Of a stretch of DNA of 13,043 bases, positions 1 to 6,336 are shown piece by piece. Source of the DNA: an uncultured Lachnospiraceae bacterium (GTDB lineage Bacteria > Bacillota > Clostridia > Lachnospirales > Lachnospiraceae); the NCBI GenBank assembly GCA_947178115.1, contig CAMWXF010000016.1:1-13043 (forward strand), read 5' to 3'. The position numbers and the translations under genes are program-made. The notes under the pieces are model-generated. The model worked only from the letters and a program-made list of their open reading frames with translations. It was not told the origin of the DNA and did no database searches. Numbering within the stretch: position 1 is the first letter of the stretch; the number at the start of each line of letters is the position of its first letter.

Positions 1-12
1 TTTGAGGAGACA

Positions 13-531
13 TTGGTACACGGATCGGAAGAAGAGCTGCAGGAACTGAAGGCATGGCTTTTCCGTGAAAATATACGCCTGGCTACGGCAACTAAGGAAC
101 TTGAACGAATGCAGGAACAGTTTCTTAAGGAGAAAGTACAGTTTCAGGAGGAGATGAAACTGTTAAATCATAAGATCTCTTCGGAACGGCAGCGGCTCAA
201 GGAGGACAACCAGTTTTTTGAGAAGAAGCTGGAGATCCTGCAGAGCGGGTTCAGCCAGCTTGATATAGACAGACGCCGGCTGGAAAAGGAGTGGGCGCGG
301 TTAGCTGCCGAACGGGAAATCATGGGTGAACGGACTGTCTATGAAAACGGATTAGAAGTATCGGTTTTCTTTCAAGGTGTCAGCACTCCGCTTGCATTAA
401 AGAAGCGGTATAAAGATCTGATTAAAATATTCCATCCCGATAATCTGTCGGGAGATAAAGAGATGATCCAGCGGATCAACAGAGAGTACGAGAGTCTGAA
501 GAGTTCTTATGAAGGATTTAAGCAGGCATAA
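13..531 (+). CDS. Coiled-coil protein with C-terminal J-like domain
   Basis: The predicted protein is 172 aa. Residues about 5-105 are charged, heptad-like and rich in E, K, Q and L, so a long coiled coil is likely. Residues about 120-170 resemble the end of a J domain: a helix KKRYKDLIKIF, then HPD at residues 141-143, then a helix around INREYESLKSSYE. HPD is the tripeptide by which J proteins stimulate Hsp70 ATPase, so a DnaK co-chaperone or a tethered J-like adaptor is plausible. There is no glycine-rich region, zinc domain or signal peptide. The TTG at 13 is the first usable start, with GAGG at 4-7 upstream, but the frame stays open to base 1, so the true start may lie outside the window. 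The gene ends before a terminator shared with rpmB. The domain call is fairly secure; the biological role is unknown. Confidence 0.72.
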   Translation: MVHGSEEELQELKAWLFRENIRLATATKELERMQEQFLKEKVQFQEEMKLLNHKISSERQRLKEDNQFFEKKLEILQSGFSQLDIDRRRLEKEWARLAAEREIMGERTVYENGLEVSVFFQGVSTPLALKKRYKDLIKIFHPDNLSGDKEMIQRINREYESLKSSYEGFKQA

Positions 532-569
532 GAGCTATAAATATATCGAAGGAATGAATAGAGTCAGAA

Positions 570-604
570 AAAGCCGTCCTTATACAGGTCGGCTTTACTT
601 TTTA
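570..604. terminator. Bidirectional intrinsic terminator between the J-like gene and rpmB
   Basis: Arms AAAGCCG (570-576) and CGGCTTT (590-596) pair perfectly. Inside them a T/T mismatch (577/589) is followed by CCT/AGG (578-580/586-588) and a five-base loop. The plus strand has an interrupted T run after the stem. The minus strand runs straight into TTTTT. It therefore serves both convergent genes and looks stronger for rpmB. Confidence 0.85.
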
Positions 605-626
605 CTTCATATTCTTTTCTCAGGAA

Positions 627-812
627 CTAAGCTCTCTCTACTTTGCCGGATCTTAAGCAGCGTGTGCAGACATGCAGCTTCTTGTTTGCGCCGTTCACTT
701 TGCACATAACATTCTTGACATTAGAATTCCAAATTCTGTTAGATCTTCTATGAGAATGGCTTACATTATTCCCGAAATGAGCGCCTTTACCACAAATATC
801 ACATTTAGCCAT
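627..812 (-). CDS. rpmB: 50S ribosomal protein L28 (bL28), zinc-ribbon form
   Basis: The 61-aa product is a complete L28: MAKCDICGK at the N-terminus, GNNVSHS near residues 14-20, a basic middle with NRIWNSN, and the family ending SGKVERA. L28 is a small protein of the large ribosomal subunit. Two CxxC pairs are visible, C4/C7 and C49/C52, the arrangement of the C+ (zinc-binding) class of ribosomal proteins; many bacteria have a paralogous or replacing C- form without these residues. The start is secure: AGGAGGTG on the minus strand (complement of 818-825) lies five bases before the ATG. The gene is divergent from asp23 and convergent with the J-like gene, and has its own promoter and terminator. 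Confidence 0.97.
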   Translation of the reverse strand: MAKCDICGKGAHFGNNVSHSHRRSNRIWNSNVKNVMCKVNGANKKLHVCTRCLRSGKVERA

Positions 813-827
813 CTTTGCACCTCCTAA

Positions 828-891
828 CGATACAATCGCTTCTTATTTGCTTTATCTCAAAGCTTCTTGTGTCGGTGATTCACCCACACAA
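828..891 (-). promoter_or_regulatory. Structured 5' leader of rpmB (three small hairpins)
   Basis: From the predicted start near 892 to the rpmB ATG the leader is about 80 nt. Read on the minus strand it holds, in order, a hairpin at 891-867 (TTGTGT and GGTG arms pairing with CACC and ACACAA, one G/G mismatch, AAT loop), one at 863-849 (GCTTT/AAAGC, five-base loop), and CGAT/ATCG at 838-828 just before the Shine-Dalgarno. The first stem begins about one base from the predicted 5' end. A 5'-end stabilising stem or a ribosomal-protein autoregulatory leader are both possible. The stems are visible; function is inferred. Confidence 0.45.
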
Positions 892-898
892 CATTTGT

Positions 899-927
899 AT
901 AATAGCAGAAAGTAAAACGGAATGCAA
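899..927 (-). promoter_or_regulatory. Sigma-A-type promoter of rpmB
   Basis: On the minus strand, TTGCAT (complement of 922-927) and TATTAT (complement of 899-904) are separated by exactly 17 bases. This fits a vegetative sigma-70/sigma-A promoter and places transcription start near 892. No other -10-like box with a matching -35 is evident closer to rpmB. Confidence 0.7.
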
Positions 928-999
928 GCAAAAATTACATATTTTGGACATAAAAATAAGATGAAAAATGAACTATCGGTAAATTATGGATATTTTTTG

Positions 1000-1028
1000 T
1001 TTCATTTTTTAGTAGATCGGGTTATAAT
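1000..1028 (+). promoter_or_regulatory. Promoter of the asp23-fakA pair
   Basis: A perfect TATAAT lies at 1023-1028. The best -35 partner at 17-base spacing is TTTCAT (1000-1005), a weak match; TTGTTT at 997-1002 is a better hexamer but 20 bases away. The surrounding sequence is very AT-rich. Start of transcription would be near 1035, giving a leader of about 30 nt ending in AAGGAGGT (1051-1058). Confidence 0.6.
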
Positions 1029-1063
1029 ATCAATGTATATTCAGAATAATAAGGAGGTAACTT

Positions 1064-1423
1064 ATGAAAGTCTCTTCAATGGACACTCATATGGGGAATA
1101 TTTCGATTGATCAGGAAGTCGTTGCGCAGTATGCCGGTACGGTGGCGATGGAATGTTTCGGCGTAGTCGGTATGGCGATCATGAACGTCAGGGACGGACT
1201 TGTCAGACTGCTCAAGAAGGACAGCATGACAAGAGGAATTCAGGTGCTTTTAAACAATAATAAGCTGACGCTTAATTTTCATATTATCGTGGCTTACGGC
1301 GTGAGTATTCTTGCAGTATCGGATAATCTGATCAGCAATGTAAAGTATAAAGTGGAAGAGTTTACCGGAATTGAAATAGAAAAAATAAACATCTTCGTTG
1401 AAGGTGTCAAAGTGATTGACTAA
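1064..1423 (+). CDS. Asp23/Gls24 family envelope stress protein (YloU-like)
   Basis: The 119-aa product matches the compact Asp23/Gls24 (DUF322) fold seen in YloU. An N-terminal GNISIDQEVVAQYAGTVAMECFGVVGMA is followed by a variable loop and a C-terminal half alternating strands and a helix (LNFHIIVAYGVSI, then VKYKVEEFTG and INIFVEGVKV). Members are small soluble proteins tied to envelope or alkaline stress; for YloU-type members the exact role is not settled. It is shorter than staphylococcal Asp23 and lacks an obvious membrane segment. AAGGAGGT ends five bases before the ATG, so the start is clear. It is followed after 14 bases by fakA, the pairing I recall for yloU-yloV in Bacillus, which suggests a function linked to fatty acid incorporation or envelope homeostasis. 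That link is inference from position. Confidence 0.9.
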   Translation: MKVSSMDTHMGNISIDQEVVAQYAGTVAMECFGVVGMAIMNVRDGLVRLLKKDSMTRGIQVLLNNNKLTLNFHIIVAYGVSILAVSDNLISNVKYKVEEFTGIEIEKINIFVEGVKVID

Positions 1424-1437
1424 GGGAGGACAGTGAG

Positions 1438-3123
1438 GTGGTTTCAAATACGATTAATGCCGGGGCAATGGCAAAGTTGTTTCTGGCAGGAGCAAAGAAT
1501 CTTGAAAGTAAGAAAGAATGGATCAATGAATTAAATGTTTTCCCGGTTCCTGACGGAGATACCGGTACGAATATGACGCTTACGATTATGTCGGCGGCAA
1601 GGGAGGTTGCTGCTCTTCATGATATGGGCGATGTGGATATGCAGTCACTGTGTAAAGCCATCTCTTCCGGTTCCTTAAGAGGTGCCAGAGGTAATTCCGG
1701 AGTTATTTTGTCCCAGTTATTTCGCGGTTTTACGAAGGTTGTCAAGGAATATGATGAAGTTACGATTCCGGTTGTCGCTTCGGCTTTTGAAAAGGCGGTA
1801 GAGACTGCTTACAAGGCGGTCATGAAGCCTAAAGAAGGCACGATCTTAACTGTGGCTAAAGGGGCGGCAGTTAAAGCCCGCGAATTGGCAGACAGCGGCA
1901 TGGAAGACATGGCGGATTTCCTGGCACAGGTGATTGAGCATGCGGATGAAGTTTTGGAGCAGACTCCGGATATGCTTCCTGTTTTGAAACAGGCAGGTGT
2001 GGTTGACTCTGGCGGTCAAGGGCTTATGCAGGTGTTAAAGGGAGTATATGATGCATACACCGGTAAAGAAATTGATCTGACGCTGAATTCCGAGCAGACG
2101 TCTCATTCAGGCGGCAAATCTGCGGGAGCAGGTCTGGAAGCGCAGGCAAATGCGGATATTAAATTCGGCTACTGTACAGAATTTATTATTATGTTAAATA
2201 AGGTGTTTAATATTAAGACTGAGATGGATTTCAAGGCATATTTAGAGTCGATCGGTGATTCTATCGTAGTTGTGGCAGATGAGGATGTGGTAAAGGTACA
2301 TGTACATACCAACGATCCGGGTCTTGCCATTCAGAAAGCACTGAAATACGGCGCATTATCGAATATGAAGATTGACAATATGCGTCTGGAACATCAGGAG
2401 AAGCTGTTCAAACAGTCGCAGAAGGAAGCAGCCAAGAAGCCAGAGGCAGAAGAACAGCCTAAGAAGGATGTAGGATTTATCGCGGTGTCCGTGGGTGACG
2501 GTATTAATGAGATCTTTAAGGGGCTCGGTGTGGATCATATCATTGAGGGCGGACAGACCATGAATCCGAGCACCGAAGACATGCTCAATGCCATTGATCA
2601 GGTCAATGCCGATACGATCTTTATCCTGCCGAACAACAAGAACATTATTCTGGCAGCGAATCAGGCACAGTCACTTGTCAAGGATAAGAAGATTGTGGTG
2701 ATTCCTACAAAAACCGTTCCACAGGGTATTACGGCGGTTATCAATTATGTACCGGATCTGACTGTGGAGGAGAATACGAAGACTATGACGGACGAGATCG
2801 CTAATGTGGCGACCGGTCAGGTTACCTATGCGGTCAGGGATACGAGTATAGACGGTAAAGAGATTAGGCAGGGAGATTTCATGGGAATCGGCGATTCCGG
2901 TATCCTCTCTGTGGGCACGGCTATATCGGATGTAACTATGAGCATGATCGACGAGATGATGTCGGACGAGATGGAGCTAATCAGCATATATTACGGCTCG
3001 GAAATCACACAGGAGGATGCCGACAGTCTTCGCGAACGGATTGAGAGCAAATATTCTTCCTGCGATATTGAACTGCAGTATGGCGGTCAGCCGATTTACT
3101 ATTATATTGTGTCTGCCGAGTAA
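1438..3123 (+). CDS. fakA: Fatty acid kinase catalytic subunit FakA (DAK/YloV family)
   Basis: This 561-aa protein matches FakA, which phosphorylates FakB-bound fatty acids with ATP so that exogenous or recycled acyl chains can enter phospholipid synthesis. The N-terminal DhaL-like kinase domain (about 1-210) shows PVPDGDTGTNM with the Mg-binding aspartates D39 and D41, SLRGARGNSG near 80-90 and DSGGQG near 195. The middle domain (about 240-320) has C246 in FGYCTEF and H288/H290 in KVHVHTNDPG, positions matching the Cys and two His recalled as a zinc site in characterised FakA. The C-terminal part (about 345-561) resembles the DegV/DhaK-type domain of the family. A KKPEAEEQPKK linker joins the last two. 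The start is GTG with GGGAGGA at 1424-1430, seven bases upstream. A FakB candidate lies beyond recG. Its TAA stop is also the first bases of a repeat. Confidence 0.93.
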   Translation: MVSNTINAGAMAKLFLAGAKNLESKKEWINELNVFPVPDGDTGTNMTLTIMSAAREVAALHDMGDVDMQSLCKAISSGSLRGARGNSGVILSQLFRGFTKVVKEYDEVTIPVVASAFEKAVETAYKAVMKPKEGTILTVAKGAAVKARELADSGMEDMADFLAQVIEHADEVLEQTPDMLPVLKQAGVVDSGGQGLMQVLKGVYDAYTGKEIDLTLNSEQTSHSGGKSAGAGLEAQANADIKFGYCTEFIIMLNKVFNIKTEMDFKAYLESIGDSIVVVADEDVVKVHVHTNDPGLAIQKALKYGALSNMKIDNMRLEHQEKLFKQSQKEAAKKPEAEEQPKKDVGFIAVSVGDGINEIFKGLGVDHIIEGGQTMNPSTEDMLNAIDQVNADTIFILPNNKNIILAANQAQSLVKDKKIVVIPTKTVPQGITAVINYVPDLTVEENTKTMTDEIANVATGQVTYAVRDTSIDGKEIRQGDFMGIGDSGILSVGTAISDVTMSMIDEMMSDEMELISIYYGSEITQEDADSLRERIESKYSSCDIELQYGGQPIYYYIVSAE

Positions 3124-3175
3124 AAAAAGTAAATTCCTTCGGAATTAACTTTGCGAGATTCGCTTCGTGAACTCG
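3121..3175 (+). repeat. Double-hairpin interspersed repeat, copy A (3' end of fakA)
   Basis: The element starts with TAAAAAAA, whose TAA is the fakA stop. Hairpin 1 spans 3126-3152: arms pair over 11 bp with one A/A mismatch (3131/3147) around a TTC loop. Hairpin 2 spans 3154-3175: CGAG pairs with CTCG, A3158 is bulged, and TTCGC pairs with GTGAA through one G-T wobble. It shares hairpin 2, the A run and the overall order with copies at 7790 and 10529. The plus strand lacks a proper T run after hairpin 1; the minus strand would end in seven Us. Confidence 0.8.
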
Positions 3176-3177
3176 GA

Positions 3178-3266
3178 TGATTCAAGAAACATTTTTAGAA
3201 TCACTAAGTCATGTCCGGAAGAATGCGGCTAAAAAGCAAGCCTGCATTCTTCCCGTGAAATGATTT
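3178..3266. other. Strongly self-complementary intergenic segment upstream of recG
   Basis: Three nested or adjacent stems follow repeat copy A. TGATTC (3178-3183) pairs with GAATCA (3198-3203). AAGTCAT (3206-3212) pairs with ATGATTT (3260-3266). Inside the latter, GGAAGAATGC (3217-3226) pairs with GCATTCTTCC (3244-3253), continuing as GGCT/AGCC (3227-3230/3239-3242) past a bulged T3243 to an eight-base loop. The long stem has no T run on the plus strand. It may be a second palindromic element, a processed RNA, or part of a recG leader. No known riboswitch is recognised. Confidence 0.5.
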
Positions 3267-3297
3267 AAATTATGTGCTTGTGATTGTGATTAAACAT

Positions 3298-3335
3298 TCC
3301 CTGACAATAGTTTTTTATTATTGTCGGGGATTTTT
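3298..3335 (+). terminator. Strong intrinsic terminator after fakA, just before recG
   Basis: Arms from 3298-3309 (TCCC then TGACAATA) and 3319-3330 (TATTGTC then GGGGA) pair over 12 bp with one T-G wobble, loop mostly T, followed by five Ts at 3331-3335. It ends 20 bases before the recG ATG and abuts the recG Shine-Dalgarno-like AGGAAGGA (3336-3343). It most likely ends the asp23-fakA transcript; because no promoter fits between it and recG, it could also attenuate recG. Confidence 0.85.
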
Positions 3336-3355
3336 AGGAAGGAAAGCTGTAAAAT

Positions 3356-5404
3356 ATGGAGATTACGGCGCTTAAGGGGATTGGGGAAAAGACTGCGGAG
3401 CTTTTTCATAAGCTGCATGTATATTCTGCGGAAGATCTTGTGCACTATTATCCGAGAGATTACGAGTATTTCTCTGACCCGGTAGATTTGATTCATGCCG
3501 GTGTGAATGAGATGACAGCGGTTTCGGGAAAAATCCGCGGGAGTATTGCGACCAGACATGTGAGAGGCTTAAGTATCACGTCCTTTGATGTGGAATGTGT
3601 GGGCGGCGGAACCTTGCATATGACTTACTTTAACATGCCTTATCTGAAAAACAGTCTGAAACGGGACGTTTTATATATATTCCGTGGGATTTTGCAGCAA
3701 AGAGGCAGCCGATATGTGATGGAGCAGGCAAGGATGTATAAACCGCAGGAGTATGGGAAGATGGCATCCCATATGCTTCCACGTTATTCTACCACCAAAG
3801 GATTAAGCAATAATGCGGTCACCAAAGCCATGCGGCAGGCGATAACGGCAGTGAATTTGTCTGATGATTATCTGCCGGAGCATATTCGGGAGGAAGAAGG
3901 GCTCTACAGTTTAGAGGATGCAGTGAGGCAAATGCATTTTCCCGAGAGCAGGGAAACGCTGGTGAAAGCCAGAGAACGGCTTGTATTTGATGAATTTTTG
4001 CTTTTTATTCTCATGATACGCAGGATGCGGGACAGCAACGAAGAAATCAGCAATCAATACCCGATGATCGATGTTGCACAGACAAAGAGGCTTATTGAAG
4101 CTCTTCCTTACAGCCTGACACAGGCGCAGCATAAAGTGTGGGAGGAAATAAAGAATGATCTGACTTCGGAGCATACGATGAACCGGTTGATTCAGGGTGA
4201 CGTGGGATCAGGTAAGACGATTCTGGCTTTTTTGGCACTTATCATGTGTGTGGCAAACGGGTATCAGGGAGCGATGATGGCGCCCACGGAAGTGCTTGCA
4301 ACGCAGCATTATGAGACGCTGATACAAATGCAGAAGAAATACAAGCTGCCGATTCATCCCGTGTTATTGACCGGTTCCACATCGGCGAAAGACAGGAAAT
4401 CTATTTATGCTCAGATCGAGAGCGGTGAGGCAAATATTATTCTGGGAACTCATGCACTGATTCAGGATAAAGTAATTTACCGCAATCTGGCGTTGGTGAT
4501 TACCGATGAGCAGCATCGGTTTGGGGTTAGACAGCGGGAAAGTCTGGCACAGAAAGGCAATACGGTACATGTACTGGTTATGAGTGCGACACCGATTCCA
4601 CGGACGCTGGCGATCATTCTCTACGGAGATCTGCATATTTCCGTGTTGGATGAACTGCCCGCAAATCGTCTGCCCATCAAGAATTGTGTGGTAAACACAT
4701 CTTATCGGGAAACTGCATACCGGTTTATCGAGAAAGAAGTGTCTGCCGGACATCAGGTCTATGTAATTTGCCCCATGGTGGATGAGGGTGAGGCAGAAGA
4801 ATTGGAAAATGTCGTCTCCTATACGGCTAAATTAAAAGGTACGATGAATCCGTCCATTCAAATTGCCGCCCTCCACGGTAGGATGAAGGCGGCGGAAAAG
4901 AAGCGGATCATGGAAGCCTTCGCCGCACGACGGATTGATGTATTGGTATCTACCACCGTAATCGAGGTGGGGATCAATGTACCAAATGCCACGGTGATGA
5001 TGGTGGAAAATGCAGAACGCTTCGGTCTGGCACAGCTTCATCAGCTTCGCGGACGTGTGGGGAGGGGAGACGAACAATCTTACTGTATCTTTGTGAGCGG
5101 ATCGCAGAAGCCCGAAACCATGGCAAGACTTAAGATATTAAATGAGTCCAATGACGGATTCTATATTGCTTCGCAAGACTTGAAACTTCGGGGGCCGGGA
5201 GATCTTTTTGGTATCAGACAGAGCGGAGATATTCACTTTGCCCTAGGTGATATCTATCAGGATGCCGGGATATTGCAGCGTGCCAGCGACAGGGCGGACA
5301 GGATCCTGTCCGAAGAAGCATTTTTTACAGATGTAAGGTATGCTTTACTGCGGGAGCGGCTGGAACACGCCGCAATAAATGAGGTTGACTTTAGAACTAT
5401 CTAA
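3356..5404 (+). CDS. recG: ATP-dependent DNA helicase RecG
   Basis: The 682-aa product is full length for RecG (about 680-700 aa). RecG is a superfamily 2 double-strand translocase that regresses stalled forks and processes D-loops, R-loops and Holliday junctions. The N-terminus starts with LKGIGEKTAELFHKL, leading into the wedge OB-fold domain (about 50-160). Helicase motifs follow: Walker A GDVGSGKT at 281-288, DEQH at 384-387 (the usual RecG motif II), SATPIPRT from 410, then the second RecA-like lobe with LHGRMK, STTVIEVGINVPNA from 532 and HQLRGRVGRG. A C-terminal TRG-type segment includes SQDLKLRGPGDLFG. The ATG at 3356 has AGGAAGGA 12 bases upstream, rather long spacing. The gene sits downstream of a terminator and 65 bases upstream of the DegV gene, with which it is probably co-transcribed. 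Confidence 0.97.
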   Translation: MEITALKGIGEKTAELFHKLHVYSAEDLVHYYPRDYEYFSDPVDLIHAGVNEMTAVSGKIRGSIATRHVRGLSITSFDVECVGGGTLHMTYFNMPYLKNSLKRDVLYIFRGILQQRGSRYVMEQARMYKPQEYGKMASHMLPRYSTTKGLSNNAVTKAMRQAITAVNLSDDYLPEHIREEEGLYSLEDAVRQMHFPESRETLVKARERLVFDEFLLFILMIRRMRDSNEEISNQYPMIDVAQTKRLIEALPYSLTQAQHKVWEEIKNDLTSEHTMNRLIQGDVGSGKTILAFLALIMCVANGYQGAMMAPTEVLATQHYETLIQMQKKYKLPIHPVLLTGSTSAKDRKSIYAQIESGEANIILGTHALIQDKVIYRNLALVITDEQHRFGVRQRESLAQKGNTVHVLVMSATPIPRTLAIILYGDLHISVLDELPANRLPIKNCVVNTSYRETAYRFIEKEVSAGHQVYVICPMVDEGEAEELENVVSYTAKLKGTMNPSIQIAALHGRMKAAEKKRIMEAFAARRIDVLVSTTVIEVGINVPNATVMMVENAERFGLAQLHQLRGRVGRGDEQSYCIFVSGSQKPETMARLKILNESNDGFYIASQDLKLRGPGDLFGIRQSGDIHFALGDIYQDAGILQRASDRADRILSEEAFFTDVRYALLRERLEHAAINEVDFRTI

Positions 5405-5453
5405 AAGTAATATGGTTAAGGGAGATATGATCTATCCCTGATGAAGCGGAAAT

Positions 5454-5461
5454 GGAGAGGA
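5454..5461 (+). promoter_or_regulatory. Ribosome binding site that decides the DegV start
   Basis: GGAGAGGA lies eight bases before the ATG at 5470, whose product begins MAKKIAIVTDSNSG as DegV proteins usually do. The upstream in-frame ATG at 5452 overlaps this site and has no comparable Shine-Dalgarno of its own, so 5470 is preferred. Confidence 0.75.
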
Positions 5462-5469
5462 TAGCAGCT

Positions 5470-6336
5470 ATGGCAAAGAAAATCGCGATCGTTACGGACA
5501 GTAACAGTGGTATCACGCAGGCACAGGCTAAGGAGTTGGGCATTTATGTTCTGCCTATGCCTTTTATGATCAATAACGAGACATATTATGAAGACATCAC
5601 ATTGACACAGGAGGAATTCTATCGTCGTCTGGCGGAAGGCGCAGATGTGATCACAAGTCAGCCGACACCGGAGTCTGTCATGAATCTGTGGGATGAACTG
5701 CTGCAGGATTATGACGAGATCGTCCATATTCCCATGTCAAGCGGTCTAAGCGGTTCTTGTCAGAGTGCGATTATGCTTGCACAGGACTATGAGGGGAAGG
5801 TGGAAGTGGTTAATAACCAGCGGATATCTGTTACCCAGAGACAATCCGCATTAGATGCGCTGCAGTTGTCAAAGCAGGGCATGAATGCCCCTCAGATTAA
5901 GGAATTTCTGGAACAGGACAAATTCAATTCCAGTATCTATATTATGCTGGACACGCTGTATTATTTGAAAAAGGGCGGAAGAATCACGCCGGCCGCAGCG
6001 GCGCTGGGTACGATTCTGAGATTAAAACCGGTATTGCAGATACAGGGTGATAAACTGGATGCGTTTGCCAAGGCAAGAACAGTCTCACAGGGCAAGTCTA
6101 TCATGATCAACGCGATCCGCAGCGATATGGAAAAGAGGTTCGGCGGTGCCACACCGGATAATATCTGGCTGGAGATCGCTTATTCTTATGATCGTGAGGC
6201 GGCGTTGCAGCTCAAAGAGGAAGTACAGGCGCAGTTCCCCGGTTTTGAAATACATGTGGATCCGTTGTCCTTAAGCGTCGCCTGTCATATCGGTCCGGGT
6301 TCACTTGCAGTTGCCTGCTGTAAGAAGATAAAATGA
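5470..6336 (+). CDS. DegV family fatty acid-binding protein (FakB-like)
   Basis: With the start at 5470 the product is 288 aa, normal for DegV proteins. These bind one fatty acid in a two-domain EDD fold; FakB members present it to FakA for phosphorylation and deliver the acyl-phosphate to PlsX/PlsY. Visible family motifs are IVTDSNSGI (7-15), TSQPTP from T62, SSGLSG at 90-95 with S94, GRITP near 174, LRLKPVLQI near 185-195, and HIGPGSLAVACC from H273. T62, S94 and H273 line up with the lipid carboxylate-binding and kinase-facing positions I recall for FakB. An alternative start at 5452 would add six residues. Presence of fakA in the window supports a FakB role; chain-length preference cannot be read from sequence. 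Its stop overlaps the miaB start (ATGA), which suggests translational coupling. Confidence 0.88.
   Translation: MAKKIAIVTDSNSGITQAQAKELGIYVLPMPFMINNETYYEDITLTQEEFYRRLAEGADVITSQPTPESVMNLWDELLQDYDEIVHIPMSSGLSGSCQSAIMLAQDYEGKVEVVNNQRISVTQRQSALDALQLSKQGMNAPQIKEFLEQDKFNSSIYIMLDTLYYLKKGGRITPAAAALGTILRLKPVLQIQGDKLDAFAKARTVSQGKSIMINAIRSDMEKRFGGATPDNIWLEIAYSYDREAALQLKEEVQAQFPGFEIHVDPLSLSVACHIGPGSLAVACCKKIK

Noticed and set aside
922-1110. Possible small gene between rpmB and asp23
   Set aside because: It spans both divergent promoters and runs into asp23 in another frame, with no Shine-Dalgarno.
3018-3036. Sequence in fakA resembling hairpin 2 (CTTCGCGAAC)
   Set aside because: It encodes the in-family DSLRER stretch and lacks the flanking CGAG/CTCG arms and hairpin 1, so the match is probably codon coincidence.
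3124-3355. Known riboswitch or T-box before recG
   Set aside because: No T-box, SAM, TPP or other consensus element is recognisable, despite strong pairing and a terminator.
5427-5464. Two overlapping mini-ORFs (MIYP, then MKRKWRG) upstream of the DegV gene
   Set aside because: AAGGGAG precedes the first ATG by only two bases, the peptides are tiny, and nothing else suggests a leader-peptide mechanism.
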